Below are positions 48,092 to 58,393 of a stretch of 64,000 nt of DNA, one piece after another. Source of the DNA: Gemmiger formicilis (lineage in GTDB: Bacteria > Bacillota > Clostridia > Oscillospirales > Ruminococcaceae). Within the stretch, counting starts at the first letter, position 1, and every line of letters starts with the position of its first letter. The stretch is from the NCBI RefSeq assembly GCF_024462815.1, contig NZ_JANGCG010000001.1, positions 248,001-312,000 of the forward strand. Reading direction: 5' to 3'. Position numbers and translations under genes: made by a program. The notes below the pieces were generated by a model. The model saw only the letters and a program-made list of their open reading frames with translations, did not search any database and was not told the DNA's origin.

Positions 48092-49486
48092 TCAGAAATT
48101 GGCATACAGTGCCGTTGCGTTGGTGGCTGCCACCACATAGCAGACAGAGATTACTATTGTGCCAGCGAATACTATCAGTTTTGCTGCGGTATTACGGTTG
48201 ATTTTTTCCCACAGCCAGCGCGGCAGGGCGGACGAGCAGACACAGCCCAGCACCAGCAGAACGCCGTAGTTGCGCAGATAATACAGCGGCGAGATACCGC
48301 CCTGCAGTACAAACAGCTTTTGCAGCAAAAGCCCCAGCGGTGCGCCGGGCTGGTTTGCCGTGAAAATGCCCCAGCCCAGCACCACAAAGAACAGCGTATA
48401 CAGATGCGGCCAGACCTTGCCCTTCTTTAGGTACTTCATCAGGAAGTTTTTCTCAATCGTGAGCAGCACAAAGTAGTAAAGCCCCCACGCGATGAAGTTC
48501 CAGCTGGCACCGTGCCAGATACCGGTAGCCGCCCAGACCAGAAACATATTGAACAGCTGGCGTGCAGGGCCCTTGCGGTTGCCGCCCATTGGGATATAAA
48601 TATAGTCCCGGAACCAGCCGGAGAGCGTCATATGCCAGCGCCGCCAGAATTCTGTAATGCTGGCAGAAATATACGGCAGATTAAAGTTGGCCGGGCAGTC
48701 AAAGCCAAGCATGGCCGCCAGACCGTTGCTCATCTCACTGTAGCCGGCAAAGTCAAAGTAGAGCTGTAGGCTGTATGCGATAATGCCCAGCCACGCCAGC
48801 GGGGTAGAGGCGTTGACCAGCCCTACGCCGCCCGCACCGATGATATCCGTCCACAGTGCGCCGATGGAATCCGCCAATATGACCTTTTTGGCCAGACCGA
48901 ACACAAACATTTCTGCGCCGCGCTCGGCCCTTGCCAGCGTGCAGCGGTTTGCCGCATCATGCAGCTGGTCGGCCATTTCACGGTATTTGACAATAGGACC
49001 CACAATCAGCTGCGGGAAGAAAAGGACATACACCGCAAAGGTCACAAAGTTTTTCTCCGGCGCAATTTTGCCGGTGTACACATCGACCTCATAGCTGATG
49101 ATTTTAAAGATGTAGTAGCTTATTCCCAGCGGCAGCACCGTGCCAAGGCTCAGCGATGCGATGCCGAAATGTCCAATCTGGTTCAGCGTGTCAATCAGGA
49201 AGTTGGCGTACTTGAAATACACCAGCACCCCCAGATTGACCACCACAGACACCACCGGAAGCAGCCCGCGCAGTCTGCCCCTAGCCATTGCCGTCACCAG
49301 TGCGCACAGATAGTTAAAGACTATCAGCACCGCAATCAGCGGCAGGAATTCTATGCCTGTCCAGCAGTAAAAGGCGAGGCTTTCTGCCAGCAGCACTGCA
49401 TTTTTGGCGCGGCCGGGCACCAGATAATACAGCAACAGGGATAGCGGCAGGAAGCAGAACAGGAACACCACGCTGTTAAAAACCAT
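48092..49486 (-). CDS. MBOAT family O-acyltransferase (AlgI/DltB-like)
   Basis: The 464-residue membrane protein has about eleven helices and moves acetyl groups across the membrane for cell-surface polymers. The MBOAT signatures are GISYYIFKIISYEVDVYTGKI near residue 122, FFPQLIVGPIVKYREM near residue 155, LYFDFAGYSEMSNGLAAMLGF near residue 245 with SITEFWRRWHMTLSGWFRDYIYIPMGGNR in two parts, and the catalytic histidine in GIWHGASWNFIAWG near residue 330. AlgI-like is preferred over DltB, because a DHHW partner follows and no dltA or dltC is nearby. Confidence 0.93.
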   Translation of the reverse strand: MVFNSVVFLFCFLPLSLLLYYLVPGRAKNAVLLAESLAFYCWTGIEFLPLIAVLIVFNYLCALVTAMARGRLRGLLPVVSVVVNLGVLVYFKYANFLIDTLNQIGHFGIASLSLGTVLPLGISYYIFKIISYEVDVYTGKIAPEKNFVTFAVYVLFFPQLIVGPIVKYREMADQLHDAANRCTLARAERGAEMFVFGLAKKVILADSIGALWTDIIGAGGVGLVNASTPLAWLGIIAYSLQLYFDFAGYSEMSNGLAAMLGFDCPANFNLPYISASITEFWRRWHMTLSGWFRDYIYIPMGGNRKGPARQLFNMFLVWAATGIWHGASWNFIAWGLYYFVLLTIEKNFLMKYLKKGKVWPHLYTLFFVVLGWGIFTANQPGAPLGLLLQKLFVLQGGISPLYYLRNYGVLLVLGCVCSSALPRWLWEKINRNTAAKLIVFAGTIVISVCYVVAATNATALYANF

Positions 49487-49514
49487 TGCGGACTCCCTTT
49501 CTTTGAAATTTTAT

Positions 49515-49545
49515 CAAAAAAGGCCGTTGCCGAACGGCAGCGGCC
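49515..49545 (-). terminator. Terminator after the DUF4358 gene
   Basis: On the minus strand GGCCGCTGCC and GGCAACGGCC form a 10-bp stem with one G-U pair and a TTTTTT tail (plus 49516-49521). It lies between the DUF4358 gene and the MBOAT gene, so the latter may depend on read-through or another start. Confidence 0.85.
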
Positions 49546-49562
49546 TGCTAGTACAGGGAAAA

Positions 49563-50159
49563 TCAGAAGTTCAGCGCCGTCTCCAGAGCCGTGTCGATGG
49601 CAGAGTAGTCGGGGTTGGCGATACCGGCAATGACAATAGCAACGTAGTTGCCGTTGGTCACGATGCGGGCATCCTTTGCCAGCGCGACCTTGTCTGCAAA
49701 CTCAGCATACAGGTCATTGGCGGACAAGCTCTCCTTGTAGGCCTCCAGCTCTGCCTTCACAGCGTCAACCTGACCGTCCTTGGCCTGTGCCACAAACACA
49801 AGGCCGCAGTCCGCCTGATCGTTGGTGACATCGCCCTTGTAGCCGACAAGGTTGTCCATCGTCAGCATCAGCTCATTCTCAACCGAGAAATCATCCAGTG
49901 CACGCGGGTTGGCAATGGGGTTCACGGCCTCGATTGCGGAAACAGCTGCATCCAGATTGGCGGTGTTGGCTTCCTCAGCGCTGTCGCTGATGACGATATC
50001 GGTCGTGCCGTCCGCACCGCCGATGGCCTCAGCTTCCGATGCGGAGGAGCTCTCGGAGGCTGCGGTGCTTTCGCTTGCAGCCGTAGAGCTGCTGTTGGAG
50101 GAACCGCAGGCGGCCAGCAGCAGAGCGCAGCTCAAAATAACAGGAATCAGTTTTTTCAT
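49563..50159 (-). CDS. DUF4358 lipoprotein
   Basis: The 198-residue lipoprotein has the signal MKKLIPVILSCALLLAACG with Cys18 as the lipid site, followed by a Ser/Ala/Glu-rich linker (about 19-48). The DUF4358 domain contains NPRALDDFSVENELMLTMDN and ends YVAIVIAGIANPD. The function is not known, but in Clostridia such genes stand close to MBOAT and DHHW genes, as here. A promoter on its own and a terminator after it suggest partly separate expression. The protein would face the outside of the membrane. Confidence 0.8.
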   Translation of the reverse strand: MKKLIPVILSCALLLAACGSSNSSSTAASESTAASESSSASEAEAIGGADGTTDIVISDSAEEANTANLDAAVSAIEAVNPIANPRALDDFSVENELMLTMDNLVGYKGDVTNDQADCGLVFVAQAKDGQVDAVKAELEAYKESLSANDLYAEFADKVALAKDARIVTNGNYVAIVIAGIANPDYSAIDTALETALNF

Positions 50160-50249
50160 GGTTGATGTTCTCCTTATTATATATTCTTACATGAATCGTA
50201 CTTATCCTCACGCACGGGCATAGTTTTCCCTCTTGCCTGATACAGTATT

Positions 50250-50278
50250 AGAATACACTATTTTGCCCGCTTTTTCAA
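50250..50278 (-). promoter_or_regulatory. Sigma-A promoter of the DUF4358 gene
   Basis: On the minus strand TTGAAA (plus 50273-50278) and TATTCT (plus 50250-50255) are separated by 17 bases. The leader to the start codon is about 85 bases. Confidence 0.62.
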
Positions 50279-50326
50279 GTCGGCGGCGTGTATTTTCCGC
50301 TTGGAAATATGTTAATTTTTTATGCC

Positions 50327-50355
50327 TTGACAAACCCCGCCCCGGTAGGTACACT
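50327..50355 (+). promoter_or_regulatory. Sigma-A promoter of the Gx-type gene
   Basis: TTGACA (50327-50332) and TACACT (50350-50355) with a 17-base spacer stand 35 bases before the ATG at 50390. Confidence 0.75.
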
Positions 50356-50389
50356 CAAAGCAATCCATTCAAAGGGGAGGAGTTCATCC

Positions 50390-50920
50390 ATGCGCAGTAA
50401 AAAGGCGCGGGAAACCGCCTTGACCGGGATGCTTTTTGCGCTGGCCATTGCGTTTAGCTATCTCGAATCGCTGGTATCGCCCTTGCTGGGGCTTATGCCC
50501 GCCATAAAGCTGGGGCTTTCCAATATTGTTGTCATGTACGCGCTGCTGTTCCTGCGCACCCGCACAGCCGTGCTGCTGGTGGTGCTTAAGGCGCTGTTCG
50601 CCTTTCTGACCCGCGGCGCGACCGCAGGCTTTCTCTCGCTGTGTGGCGGTGCGCTTTCACTGGCCGTTATGCTGGTGCTGCTCCATCTGCCGGTCAGCAG
50701 CTATATCTTCTGTGCCTGCTCTGCACTGGCACACAACCTTGGCCAGCTGGCCGGGGCGGCGGTTATCCTGTCCAGCAGAATGGCTTTGGCCTATGCGCCC
50801 ATTCTGCTGGCCGCCGGGCTGCTTGTGGGCGGGATCAGCTGTACGCTGGCGAAAGCACTGTTTGCAGCCCTACCGGGCACAGCAGGAGAGCAGTGCCCGG
50901 GCAGTCCTTTCAAAAAATAA
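50390..50920 (+). CDS. Gx transporter / heptaprenyl diphosphate synthase component I family membrane protein
   Basis: This 176-residue membrane protein has about five helices. The stretches ALTGMLFALAIAFSYLES and PAIKLGLSNIVVMYALLFLRTRTA fit the Gx/Hpre_diP_synt_I family, seen as an ECF-like substrate component. The old enzyme name is doubtful for these proteins. GGGGAGG precedes the ATG at 50390. The usual partner encoding a NusG domain II or FMN transferase is not nearby, so the protein stands alone here. Substrate unknown. Confidence 0.8.
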   Translation: MRSKKARETALTGMLFALAIAFSYLESLVSPLLGLMPAIKLGLSNIVVMYALLFLRTRTAVLLVVLKALFAFLTRGATAGFLSLCGGALSLAVMLVLLHLPVSSYIFCACSALAHNLGQLAGAAVILSSRMALAYAPILLAAGLLVGGISCTLAKALFAALPGTAGEQCPGSPFKK

Positions 50921-50950
50921 GATTCTTTCTTAAAAATTTTATTTTCCCTA

Positions 50951-50979
50951 TTGACATTTGCATTTGTATGCCGTATAAT
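50951..50979 (+). promoter_or_regulatory. Consensus sigma-A promoter of the rubrerythrin gene
   Basis: TTGACA (50951-50956) and TATAAT (50974-50979) separated by 17 bases give a perfect consensus promoter. Strong constitutive expression of the oxidative-stress protein is expected. No PerR-like box is clear. Confidence 0.87.
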
Positions 50980-51040
50980 ATAGCCATCGACACAGGAATG
51001 TGTCCTAGGAGCAATTACAAAATAACAGGAGGCAATTCTT

Positions 51041-51577
51041 ATGACTAAGTATGTTTGCACCGTTTGTGGTTATATCGCAGAGGGTTCCATCCCTGAGTTC
51101 TGCCCGGTCTGCAAGGCCCCGGCATCCAAGTTCATTGAGAAGAAGGACAACACCTACGTGACTGAGCACGTTGTCGGCATCGCAAAGGACGTTCCCGAGG
51201 AAATCAAGCAGGGCCTGCGCGAGAACTTCAACGGCGAGTGCAGCGAGGTCGGTATGTATCTGGCCATGAGCCGCGTTGCTGACCGCGAGGGCTATCCCGA
51301 AATCGCCGAGGCATGGAAGCGCTACGCATTTGAGGAGGCCGAGCACGCTTCCAAGTTTGCAGAGCTGCTGGGCGAGGTTCTGACCGACAGCACCAAGAAG
51401 AACCTGCAGATGCGTGTTGACGCCGAGTGCGGCGCCTGCGCCGGCAAGATGGATCTGGCCAAGAAGGCCAAGGAGCTGAACCTCGATGCTATCCATGACA
51501 CCGTACATGAGATGGCTAAGGACGAGGCCCGCCACGGCCGCGGTATGCAGGGCCTGCTCGACCGCTACTTCAAATAA
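51041..51577 (+). CDS. Reverse rubrerythrin (NADH peroxidase type)
   Basis: The 178-residue iron protein removes hydrogen peroxide in anaerobes. The rubredoxin domain is at the N-terminus ([19 protein letters not shown], residues 6-24), the reverse of classical rubrerythrin. The four-helix ferritin-like domain has [37 protein letters not shown] and [13 protein letters not shown], giving the Glu and ExxH diiron ligands. AGGAGG precedes the ATG. A consensus promoter and a strong terminator make this a single-gene unit, typical of strict anaerobes. Confidence 0.94.
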   Translation: MTKYVCTVCGYIAEGSIPEFCPVCKAPASKFIEKKDNTYVTEHVVGIAKDVPEEIKQGLRENFNGECSEVGMYLAMSRVADREGYPEIAEAWKRYAFEEAEHASKFAELLGEVLTDSTKKNLQMRVDAECGACAGKMDLAKKAKELNLDAIHDTVHEMAKDEARHGRGMQGLLDRYFK

Positions 51578-51595
51578 TTACACCTAAAGCCATCA

Positions 51596-51628
51596 CCGCC
51601 CCGGAGCTTAACGCTCCGGGGCGGTTTT
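51596..51628 (+). terminator. Terminator after rubrerythrin
   Basis: CCGCCCCGGAGC and GCTCCGGGGCGG form a perfect 12-bp stem with a TTAAC loop and TTTT. Confidence 0.88.
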
Positions 51629-51654
51629 GCATAGTATGCGCCGGGGGTGGTTGT

Positions 51655-52290
51655 ATGCGGCGCTGTACAGTTGCGGGCAGGCACCGGGCCCGGCTGCGCG
51701 CCCTTGCGCTGCTGCTGGCCGCGGCGGTGCTGGCGGGCGGTCTTGCACTGAACCGCTATGTCAACACCACGGTCAAGCCCACACTGCACCAGCTGGCAGA
51801 GTACGAAGCGCGTGCCGCCACCGTGCAGGCCGTCAATCAGGCTGTAGCGGCAGAGCTTCAGCGTTCGCCATCCCTCTGCGCGGAGCTGTTCGTTCAGACT
51901 GACCAGCTTGTCAGCCTGAACGCCGCAGCCGCCGGGGCTGTGCAGACACAGCTTGTCAGTGCCGTGCAGGCACAGATGAACGCCCTGCCGGAGACTGCCT
52001 ACCGTGTGCCCTTCGGCAGCCTGACAAACAACTCTCTGCTCAGCGGTCTGGGCCCCGGCTGGAGGGTTTCAATCCAACCACGCGGGTATGTACAGGGAAG
52101 TATCCGCGAATACACAGAGTCACTCTCCATCAACACAACCCGCTACAGCGCCGTTTTACAGCTTTCGGTCACAGTCAATATGATTCTGGACGGCAGCACC
52201 GCTACGCTGACCGTTGAAACCGAGTACCCGCTGGCCAGCCTTTTCATCCGCGGCGGCACGCCGAACGCCTACGCTGCGGATTTTGATTGA
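51655..52290 (+). CDS. yunB: Sporulation protein YunB
   Basis: The 211-residue protein has a basic start, one membrane helix (about residues 14-32) and an outside domain. It matches YunB, a sigma-E-controlled protein of unknown activity needed for efficient sporulation in Bacillus. Typical parts are ALNRYVNTTVKPTL, YRVPFGSLTNNSLLSGLGPG near residue 115, and SLSINTTRYSAVLQLSVTVNMI near residue 158. A GGGGGTGG site stands four bases before the ATG. GCATAGTAT about 25 bases upstream resembles part of a sigma-E -10 box but is weak. Confidence 0.85.
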   Translation: MRRCTVAGRHRARLRALALLLAAAVLAGGLALNRYVNTTVKPTLHQLAEYEARAATVQAVNQAVAAELQRSPSLCAELFVQTDQLVSLNAAAAGAVQTQLVSAVQAQMNALPETAYRVPFGSLTNNSLLSGLGPGWRVSIQPRGYVQGSIREYTESLSINTTRYSAVLQLSVTVNMILDGSTATLTVETEYPLASLFIRGGTPNAYAADFD

Positions 52291-52316
52291 ATTTTTACCC
52301 CCGAGTGTGGTATACT
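52287..52316 (+). promoter_or_regulatory. Sigma-A promoter of ligA
   Basis: TTGAAT (52287-52292) and TATACT (52311-52316) with an 18-base spacer begin inside the yunB stop codon and lie 31 bases before ligA. Confidence 0.7.
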
Positions 52317-52332
52317 GAAATGAATCCAATAA

Positions 52333-54345
<2,013 letters not shown>

Positions 54346-54358
54346 TAGTATGCTTTCA

Positions 54359-54398
54359 ACAGGAACACCCTTTCACCGGGGTGTTCCTGTTTTTTTTG
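54359..54398 (+). terminator. Terminator after ligA
   Basis: ACAGGAACACCC and GGGTGTTCCTGT form a 12-bp stem followed by seven T. Confidence 0.88.
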
Positions 54399-54427
54399 TT
54401 CTACCCGCCATACTGACGGCATACAGT
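54399..54427 (+). promoter_or_regulatory. Candidate sigma-E promoter of the spoIIIA operon
   Basis: CATACAGT at 54420-54427 matches the sigma-E -10 box CATACAnT exactly. The -35 region (around TTCTACC, 54399-54405) is a poor match. The position, 21 bases before spoIIIAA, is right for this mother-cell operon. Confidence 0.45.
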
Positions 54428-54448
54428 TGCAGTGTGAGGTGACAAACG

Positions 54449-55336
54449 ATGGACGAGTATTACCACATTCTGGATAGTCTGCCGCCCGCCCTGCGCACGC
54501 CGCTGGCAAAGCTGAATGCGCACTATGCGCCGCACGTTCAGGAAATACGCCTGCGGCTGGGCCAGCCGGTGCAGTTTACGGTTGGCGGGCGGCTGTGCCC
54601 CGCCGCAAAGTTACTGCCCGGCGCGGGGCTACCCACCGTTGTTGACAGCGAAGCGCTGCGCAGCTGCTTTTTGCAGCTCTGCCGCCGTTCGGTCTATGCC
54701 TATGAGGAGGAACTGAAGCAGGGCTACTTTACCATACAGGGCGGCTGCCGCGTTGGGGTGGCGGGCTGCCGCGGGCCGGGCGGCTTTGCGGCAGTTACCT
54801 CGCTGAATCTGCGCGTTGCCCGCTGGCTGACCTGCCCGCTGCCGCCCGAATTGGAAAGCGCACTACATACCTCCGCGGGCGGTCTTTTGCTGGCAGGCCC
54901 GCCGGGCAGCGGCAAGACCACCTTACTGCGTTCGATGATACAACACCTGTGCGAGAGTGATGCACTCGTCAGCGTCATAGACGAGCGTGGGGAGCTGATG
55001 GCCTGCGAAACCGGCAGCCTGCCCCGCGCTGCGCAGATACGCTGCGACATCTACGCCCGCTGCACCAAGGCGGAGGGCATCGCCATGGCCCTGCGCTGTA
55101 TGAACCCGCAGTATATTTTCTGTGACGAGCTGGGCACCCCCGGTGATGCGCAAGCTGTGGCCCGTGGGCTAGCCTCGGGGGTTGTCTTTTTTGCCACAGC
55201 ACACTGTGACACCCCGGCGGGGCTACGCAAAAAGCCGCAGTTGGCGGCTCTGCTGGACACCGGTGCCTTTGGCAGAGCAGCGTTCCTTGCCGGGCGTGCC
55301 CAGCCGGGCAAGGTAGCCGAGTGGGTAGCGCTGTGA
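54449..55336 (+). CDS. spoIIIAA: Stage III sporulation protein AA (ATPase)
   Basis: The 295-residue ATPase resembles type II/IV secretion motors and powers the SpoIIIA-SpoIIQ feeding channel from mother cell to forespore. The Walker A is LLAGPPGSGKTTLLRSM near residue 150, followed by VSVIDERGELMAC and the conserved Asp box (PQYIFCDELGTPGDAQAV). The N-terminal region (about 1-120) has the family features HVQEIRLRLGQPVQF and CRRSVYAYEEELKQGYFTIQGG. It opens a run of eight genes in canonical order, each overlapping or nearly touching the next. Confidence 0.96.
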   Translation: MDEYYHILDSLPPALRTPLAKLNAHYAPHVQEIRLRLGQPVQFTVGGRLCPAAKLLPGAGLPTVVDSEALRSCFLQLCRRSVYAYEEELKQGYFTIQGGCRVGVAGCRGPGGFAAVTSLNLRVARWLTCPLPPELESALHTSAGGLLLAGPPGSGKTTLLRSMIQHLCESDALVSVIDERGELMACETGSLPRAAQIRCDIYARCTKAEGIAMALRCMNPQYIFCDELGTPGDAQAVARGLASGVVFFATAHCDTPAGLRKKPQLAALLDTGAFGRAAFLAGRAQPGKVAEWVAL

Positions 55337-55800
55337 TGCTGCGTGCGATTGGCAGCCTTCTTCTGGCGCTGGCCGGAGCCGGCGGTGGCTGGGCGGCAGC
55401 AGCCCGGCTTGCCAAAAGGCAGCAGCAGACGCATAGCTTTGCGCGGCTGCTCGGCTATCTGGCCGACCTGCTGGAAGCGCAGGCATTGGCCGGGCCGGAG
55501 CTACTGTACCGGGCGGCACGCTGCACAGCCTTTGCGCCGTTCTGCCCGGCGGGGGCGGAGGCACTCTCCCAGCTGGCACTGCCGCCCAGTCTGCCGCGCA
55601 CACTGCAGGGCGAGCTTTGCGCTGCGCTGGCTGCGGCAGAGGAATCCCCGCGCCAGACCGCCTGTGCCGCCCTGCGCCGCCTGTCCGCCCTGTGTGAGGA
55701 GGAAGCAGCCGTTCAGGCCGCGCACTGCCGCAAAGCCCGCCAGCTGTGGCCGCGGCTGGGCGGCTGCCTAGGCGCAATGGCCGCCATTCTGCTGTGGTAA
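55336..55800 (+). CDS. spoIIIAB: Stage III sporulation protein AB
   Basis: This 154-residue protein has N- and C-terminal hydrophobic helices (about 3-22 and 140-154) around a helical domain similar to type II secretion GspF parts. RLLGYLADLLEAQALAGPELLYRAA is where the family has its conserved ExxR-like region. Sequence similarity is low, but order, length and topology fit. I chose the ATG at 55336, sharing one base with the spoIIIAA stop; GTG at 55333 is also possible. The channel role is inherited from family knowledge. Confidence 0.85.
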   Translation: MLRAIGSLLLALAGAGGGWAAAARLAKRQQQTHSFARLLGYLADLLEAQALAGPELLYRAARCTAFAPFCPAGAEALSQLALPPSLPRTLQGELCAALAAAEESPRQTACAALRRLSALCEEEAAVQAAHCRKARQLWPRLGGCLGAMAAILLW

Positions 55801-55810
55801 GGAGTGCCGC

Positions 55811-56005
55811 ATGGACATCGACCTTGTTTTTAAAATTGCCGCCACCGGCATCATTGTGGCTGTTCTGAACCAGCTGCTCATCCGTTCCGGCCGGGAGGAT
55901 CAGGCCATGATGACCACCCTTGCCGGGCTGATTGTAGTGCTGACAATGCTTGTGCGGCAGATCAGTGACCTGTTTGTGCTTATCAAAGCGCTGTTTGAGC
56001 TATGA
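55811..56005 (+). CDS. spoIIIAC: Stage III sporulation protein AC
   Basis: The 64-residue protein has two membrane helices and matches SpoIIIAC well: DLVFKIAATGIIVAVLNQLL, GREDQAMMTTLAGLIVVL and the end ISDLFVLIKALFEL. It is a small membrane part of the SpoIIIA channel complex. Its length equals that of other species. spoIIIAD starts three bases after its stop. Confidence 0.94.
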   Translation: MDIDLVFKIAATGIIVAVLNQLLIRSGREDQAMMTTLAGLIVVLTMLVRQISDLFVLIKALFEL

Positions 56006-56008
56006 GCC

Positions 56009-56392
56009 ATGATTTTGCTGTGCAAGCTCGCGGCGGCGGTGTTTGTGGCCGCCGTGCTGATTCTGATTTTAAAAAAGGACCAGCCCGCTTTCGCATTTTT
56101 GGTTTCCGTCTGCACCGCGGCCGGGCTGCTGGCTGTGGTGGTGCGCCAGCTGCAGCCCCTGCTGGACTGGCTGCGCACGCTGGACGGCTATTTTCAAGGG
56201 CAGAGCCCGGCGGCTCTGCTGCAGGCGCTGGGCATTGCACTGGTGGCCCAGTTTGCCGCCGACACCTGCAAGGAGGCCGGGCTGACCGCCGCGGCCGGTG
56301 CGGTAGAGCTCTGCGGCCGGGTGCTGGCACTGCTGCAGGCGTTGCCGCTGCTGCAAAGCCTGCTAAGCTCCTTTGCGGACTACTTGCAGTGA
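56009..56392 (+). CDS. spoIIIAD: Stage III sporulation protein AD
   Basis: The 127-residue membrane protein has three or four helices. Family signs are ILILKKDQPAFAFLVSVCTAAGLL near residue 18 and GIALVAQFAADTCKEAGLTAAAGAVELCGRV near residue 75, in particular the FAADTCKEAG stretch. It is part of the SpoIIIA membrane complex. The ATG at 56009 is preceded by GAG-rich sequence inside spoIIIAC's end. The stop shares one base with the spoIIIAE start. Confidence 0.93.
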   Translation: MILLCKLAAAVFVAAVLILILKKDQPAFAFLVSVCTAAGLLAVVVRQLQPLLDWLRTLDGYFQGQSPAALLQALGIALVAQFAADTCKEAGLTAAAGAVELCGRVLALLQALPLLQSLLSSFADYLQ

Positions 56393-57429
56393 TGCTTCTG
56401 GTAGCGCTGCCGCCGCCCGCCCTTGCGGACGAGCTTCCCAAGGCCGCGCAGGAGCTCATCGACGAAAGTGGCGTTTCTGCCGCCGATGCCGCCGATGCCG
56501 CCGGGTGGACGCTGACTGACGTGCTGGACAGGCTGGGGGAGTGGGCCGTCAGCGGTTTCCGGCCCGCGCTGCACTTTGCGGCACAGTCCGCCGGGTATCT
56601 GCTGTTGGCCGGGCTGCTGGGGCTGCTGGCAGGCAGACCCTACAGCGCCTACGCCGAAATTCTGTCTGTGCTGGGCTTCGGCTCGCTCAGTCTTTCCACT
56701 GCCATGCAGCTGACCACCCTTGTGGGCAGCACGGCGCAGGACTGCCGCACCTATCTGACCAGCTTTGTGCCGGTGTTCAGCGGCCTTGCCGCGGCAGGCG
56801 GGCAGACCTCCGGGGCGCTTGTCTACAGCGGAATGTTCTTTGCCATGTCCGGCTTTCTGGCAGCGCTGGCACAAAACATCCTTCTGCCCATTTTACAGAT
56901 TTACTTTTGCATTTCCGTCTGTGCGTGTCTGTGGGGCGGTGCAGGGCTTTCGGACGCCGCGTCCTTGTTTGCCCGCTGTATAAGCTGGCTGTTAAAGCTC
57001 TGTGCCGCGCTGTTCAGCCTTGTGCTGGGGCTGCAGAACGCACTGGCCGCCACTGTGGATAATGCCGCCCTGCGCACTGGGAAAAGCCTTCTGCAGGGGG
57101 CTATCCCGGTGGTGGGGGATGCTGCCGCAGCCGCCCTGACCGGCGCCGCGGCAGCCCTGCAGCTGCTGAAGGGCTCCCTTGCGCTGGCGGCACTGCTGGC
57201 GCTGGCGGCTATGTTTGTCCCGGTGTTTGTGCAGAGCATGGCCTATGCGCTCTGCTTTGCGGCGGCGGGGCTGCTGGCCGCGGCGGTGGGGCAGACGCCC
57301 TGCGCACGGCTCTGCCGCCTCTATTTTGAGGGCACGCGGCTCTGCGGGTCGGTGCTGGCGCTCTATTTTTTCATCACCTTTCTGTCCACGGCGCTGCTGC
57401 TGTTGGCAGGAAACGGAGGCTTTGCATGA
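56392..57429 (+). CDS. spoIIIAE: Stage III sporulation protein AE
   Basis: This 345-residue protein of the feeding channel has an N-terminal signal-like segment ending ALADELPK and seven or so membrane helices. The conserved region SLLQGAIPVVGDAAAAALTG near residue 230 and the preceding VLGLQNALAATVDNAALRTGK match the family. The start is the ATG at 56392 in the overlap with spoIIIAD. The same frame is open 390 bases upstream inside spoIIIAD, but that part is not part of the gene. Confidence 0.92.
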   Translation: MLLVALPPPALADELPKAAQELIDESGVSAADAADAAGWTLTDVLDRLGEWAVSGFRPALHFAAQSAGYLLLAGLLGLLAGRPYSAYAEILSVLGFGSLSLSTAMQLTTLVGSTAQDCRTYLTSFVPVFSGLAAAGGQTSGALVYSGMFFAMSGFLAALAQNILLPILQIYFCISVCACLWGGAGLSDAASLFARCISWLLKLCAALFSLVLGLQNALAATVDNAALRTGKSLLQGAIPVVGDAAAAALTGAAAALQLLKGSLALAALLALAAMFVPVFVQSMAYALCFAAAGLLAAAVGQTPCARLCRLYFEGTRLCGSVLALYFFITFLSTALLLLAGNGGFA

Positions 57430-57860
57430 CTTCACTGCGTCATCTGGCACTGGGGTGCTGTGTTCTGTCAGCTCTGGCGGGCATGGTGCGACTTTTCTGG
57501 CCAGACAACAGCTTCAAGCCTGTCATAAATGCGGTGCTGGCGCTGTATATTATAACAGCAGGTGTGCAGATGGTGCGCGGCCTTGACTGGGCCGGTGTAG
57601 CACAGGAGCTGCGCAGTCTGCCCACCGATGCACAAGACCTCCCGGATTATTCTTCCTACCGCCGCGAGCTGGCGCTGACGGCCTCGGTGGAGGCGGTGCG
57701 CGAGGTTCTGCAGAGCGCCGGTATAAACGCCGCTGTCAGCTGGCAGGATGGCGTATGTGTCATCACGCCGGTGGATATCCGCGACAAATCTGCCATCGAA
57801 GCCCTGCTTGCCGTCAATGCGGGCACTCTGCCGTGGTGCTTTGCAGGAGAAATCCCATGA
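57426..57860 (+). CDS. spoIIIAF: Stage III sporulation protein AF
   Basis: The 144-residue protein has two N-terminal membrane helices (about 6-22 and 33-48) and an outside domain with a ring-building fold, in which ALTASVEAVREVLQSAGINAAVSW continues into a beta region. SpoIIIAF is thought to form a ring in the mother-cell/forespore channel. The assignment rests on position, topology and VINAVLALYIITAGVQM. ATGA overlap at both ends couples translation with AE and AG. Confidence 0.85.
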   Translation: MTSLRHLALGCCVLSALAGMVRLFWPDNSFKPVINAVLALYIITAGVQMVRGLDWAGVAQELRSLPTDAQDLPDYSSYRRELALTASVEAVREVLQSAGINAAVSWQDGVCVITPVDIRDKSAIEALLAVNAGTLPWCFAGEIP

Positions 57861-58378
57861 CCGGCCGGGCGTTCTGGACCCCGCTGGCGGCAAGGCTGCG
57901 CGCTGTGCTGGCGGATGAGCAAAAGCGGGTAAAGCTGCTTGTTCTGATGGGGCTGGCCGGGCTGGCTCTGCTGGCTGTCTCCGCGTGGCTTCCGGCGGAA
58001 AGCACCGCGCCACCCGCCGTACAGGGCGAGAGCACCGCCGACTACGCCGCACAGCTCGAGCAGCGCCTCACCGCGCTGATTTCCCGCGTGGAGGGGGCAG
58101 GCAAAGCCGTGGTCATGGTCACGCTGGAATCCGGCAGCGAGAGCGTCTACGCCACCGATACCGACAGTGACGGTTCCTCCACCCATGTGTTGCTGGGCAG
58201 TGGCAGGGCGGACGGCCTTGTGGAGACTGTGCAGACGCCCCGCATCTTAGGCGTAGCGGTTGTCTGTGAGGGTGGCGGAAGCGCCGCTGTGCAAGGCCGG
58301 GTGACCGCCTTGCTGGAAGCGCTGACCGGTCTGGGCGCCAGCCACATTACCGTTGCAAAAATGGCATCGACCAATTAA
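57857..58378 (+). CDS. spoIIIAG: Stage III sporulation protein AG
   Basis: The 173-residue protein has one membrane helix (about 26-46) and an EscJ/PrgK-like ring-building domain. YAAQLEQRLTALISRVEGAGKAVVMVTLESG near residue 56 and the final RVTALLEALTGLGASHITVAKM are characteristic. In Bacillus SpoIIIAG forms a large ring in the space between the two membranes. The ATG overlaps the AF stop. The region between the two ring-building halves is rich in Asp and Ser. Confidence 0.93.
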   Translation: MTGRAFWTPLAARLRAVLADEQKRVKLLVLMGLAGLALLAVSAWLPAESTAPPAVQGESTADYAAQLEQRLTALISRVEGAGKAVVMVTLESGSESVYATDTDSDGSSTHVLLGSGRADGLVETVQTPRILGVAVVCEGGGSAAVQGRVTALLEALTGLGASHITVAKMASTN

Positions 58379-58393
58379 GAGGAGGAACACCCA

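Noticed and set aside
56002-56391. An upstream extension of spoIIIAE
   Set aside because: The frame overlaps spoIIIAD completely and lacks family similarity; the ATG at 56392 fits the overlap pattern of the operon.
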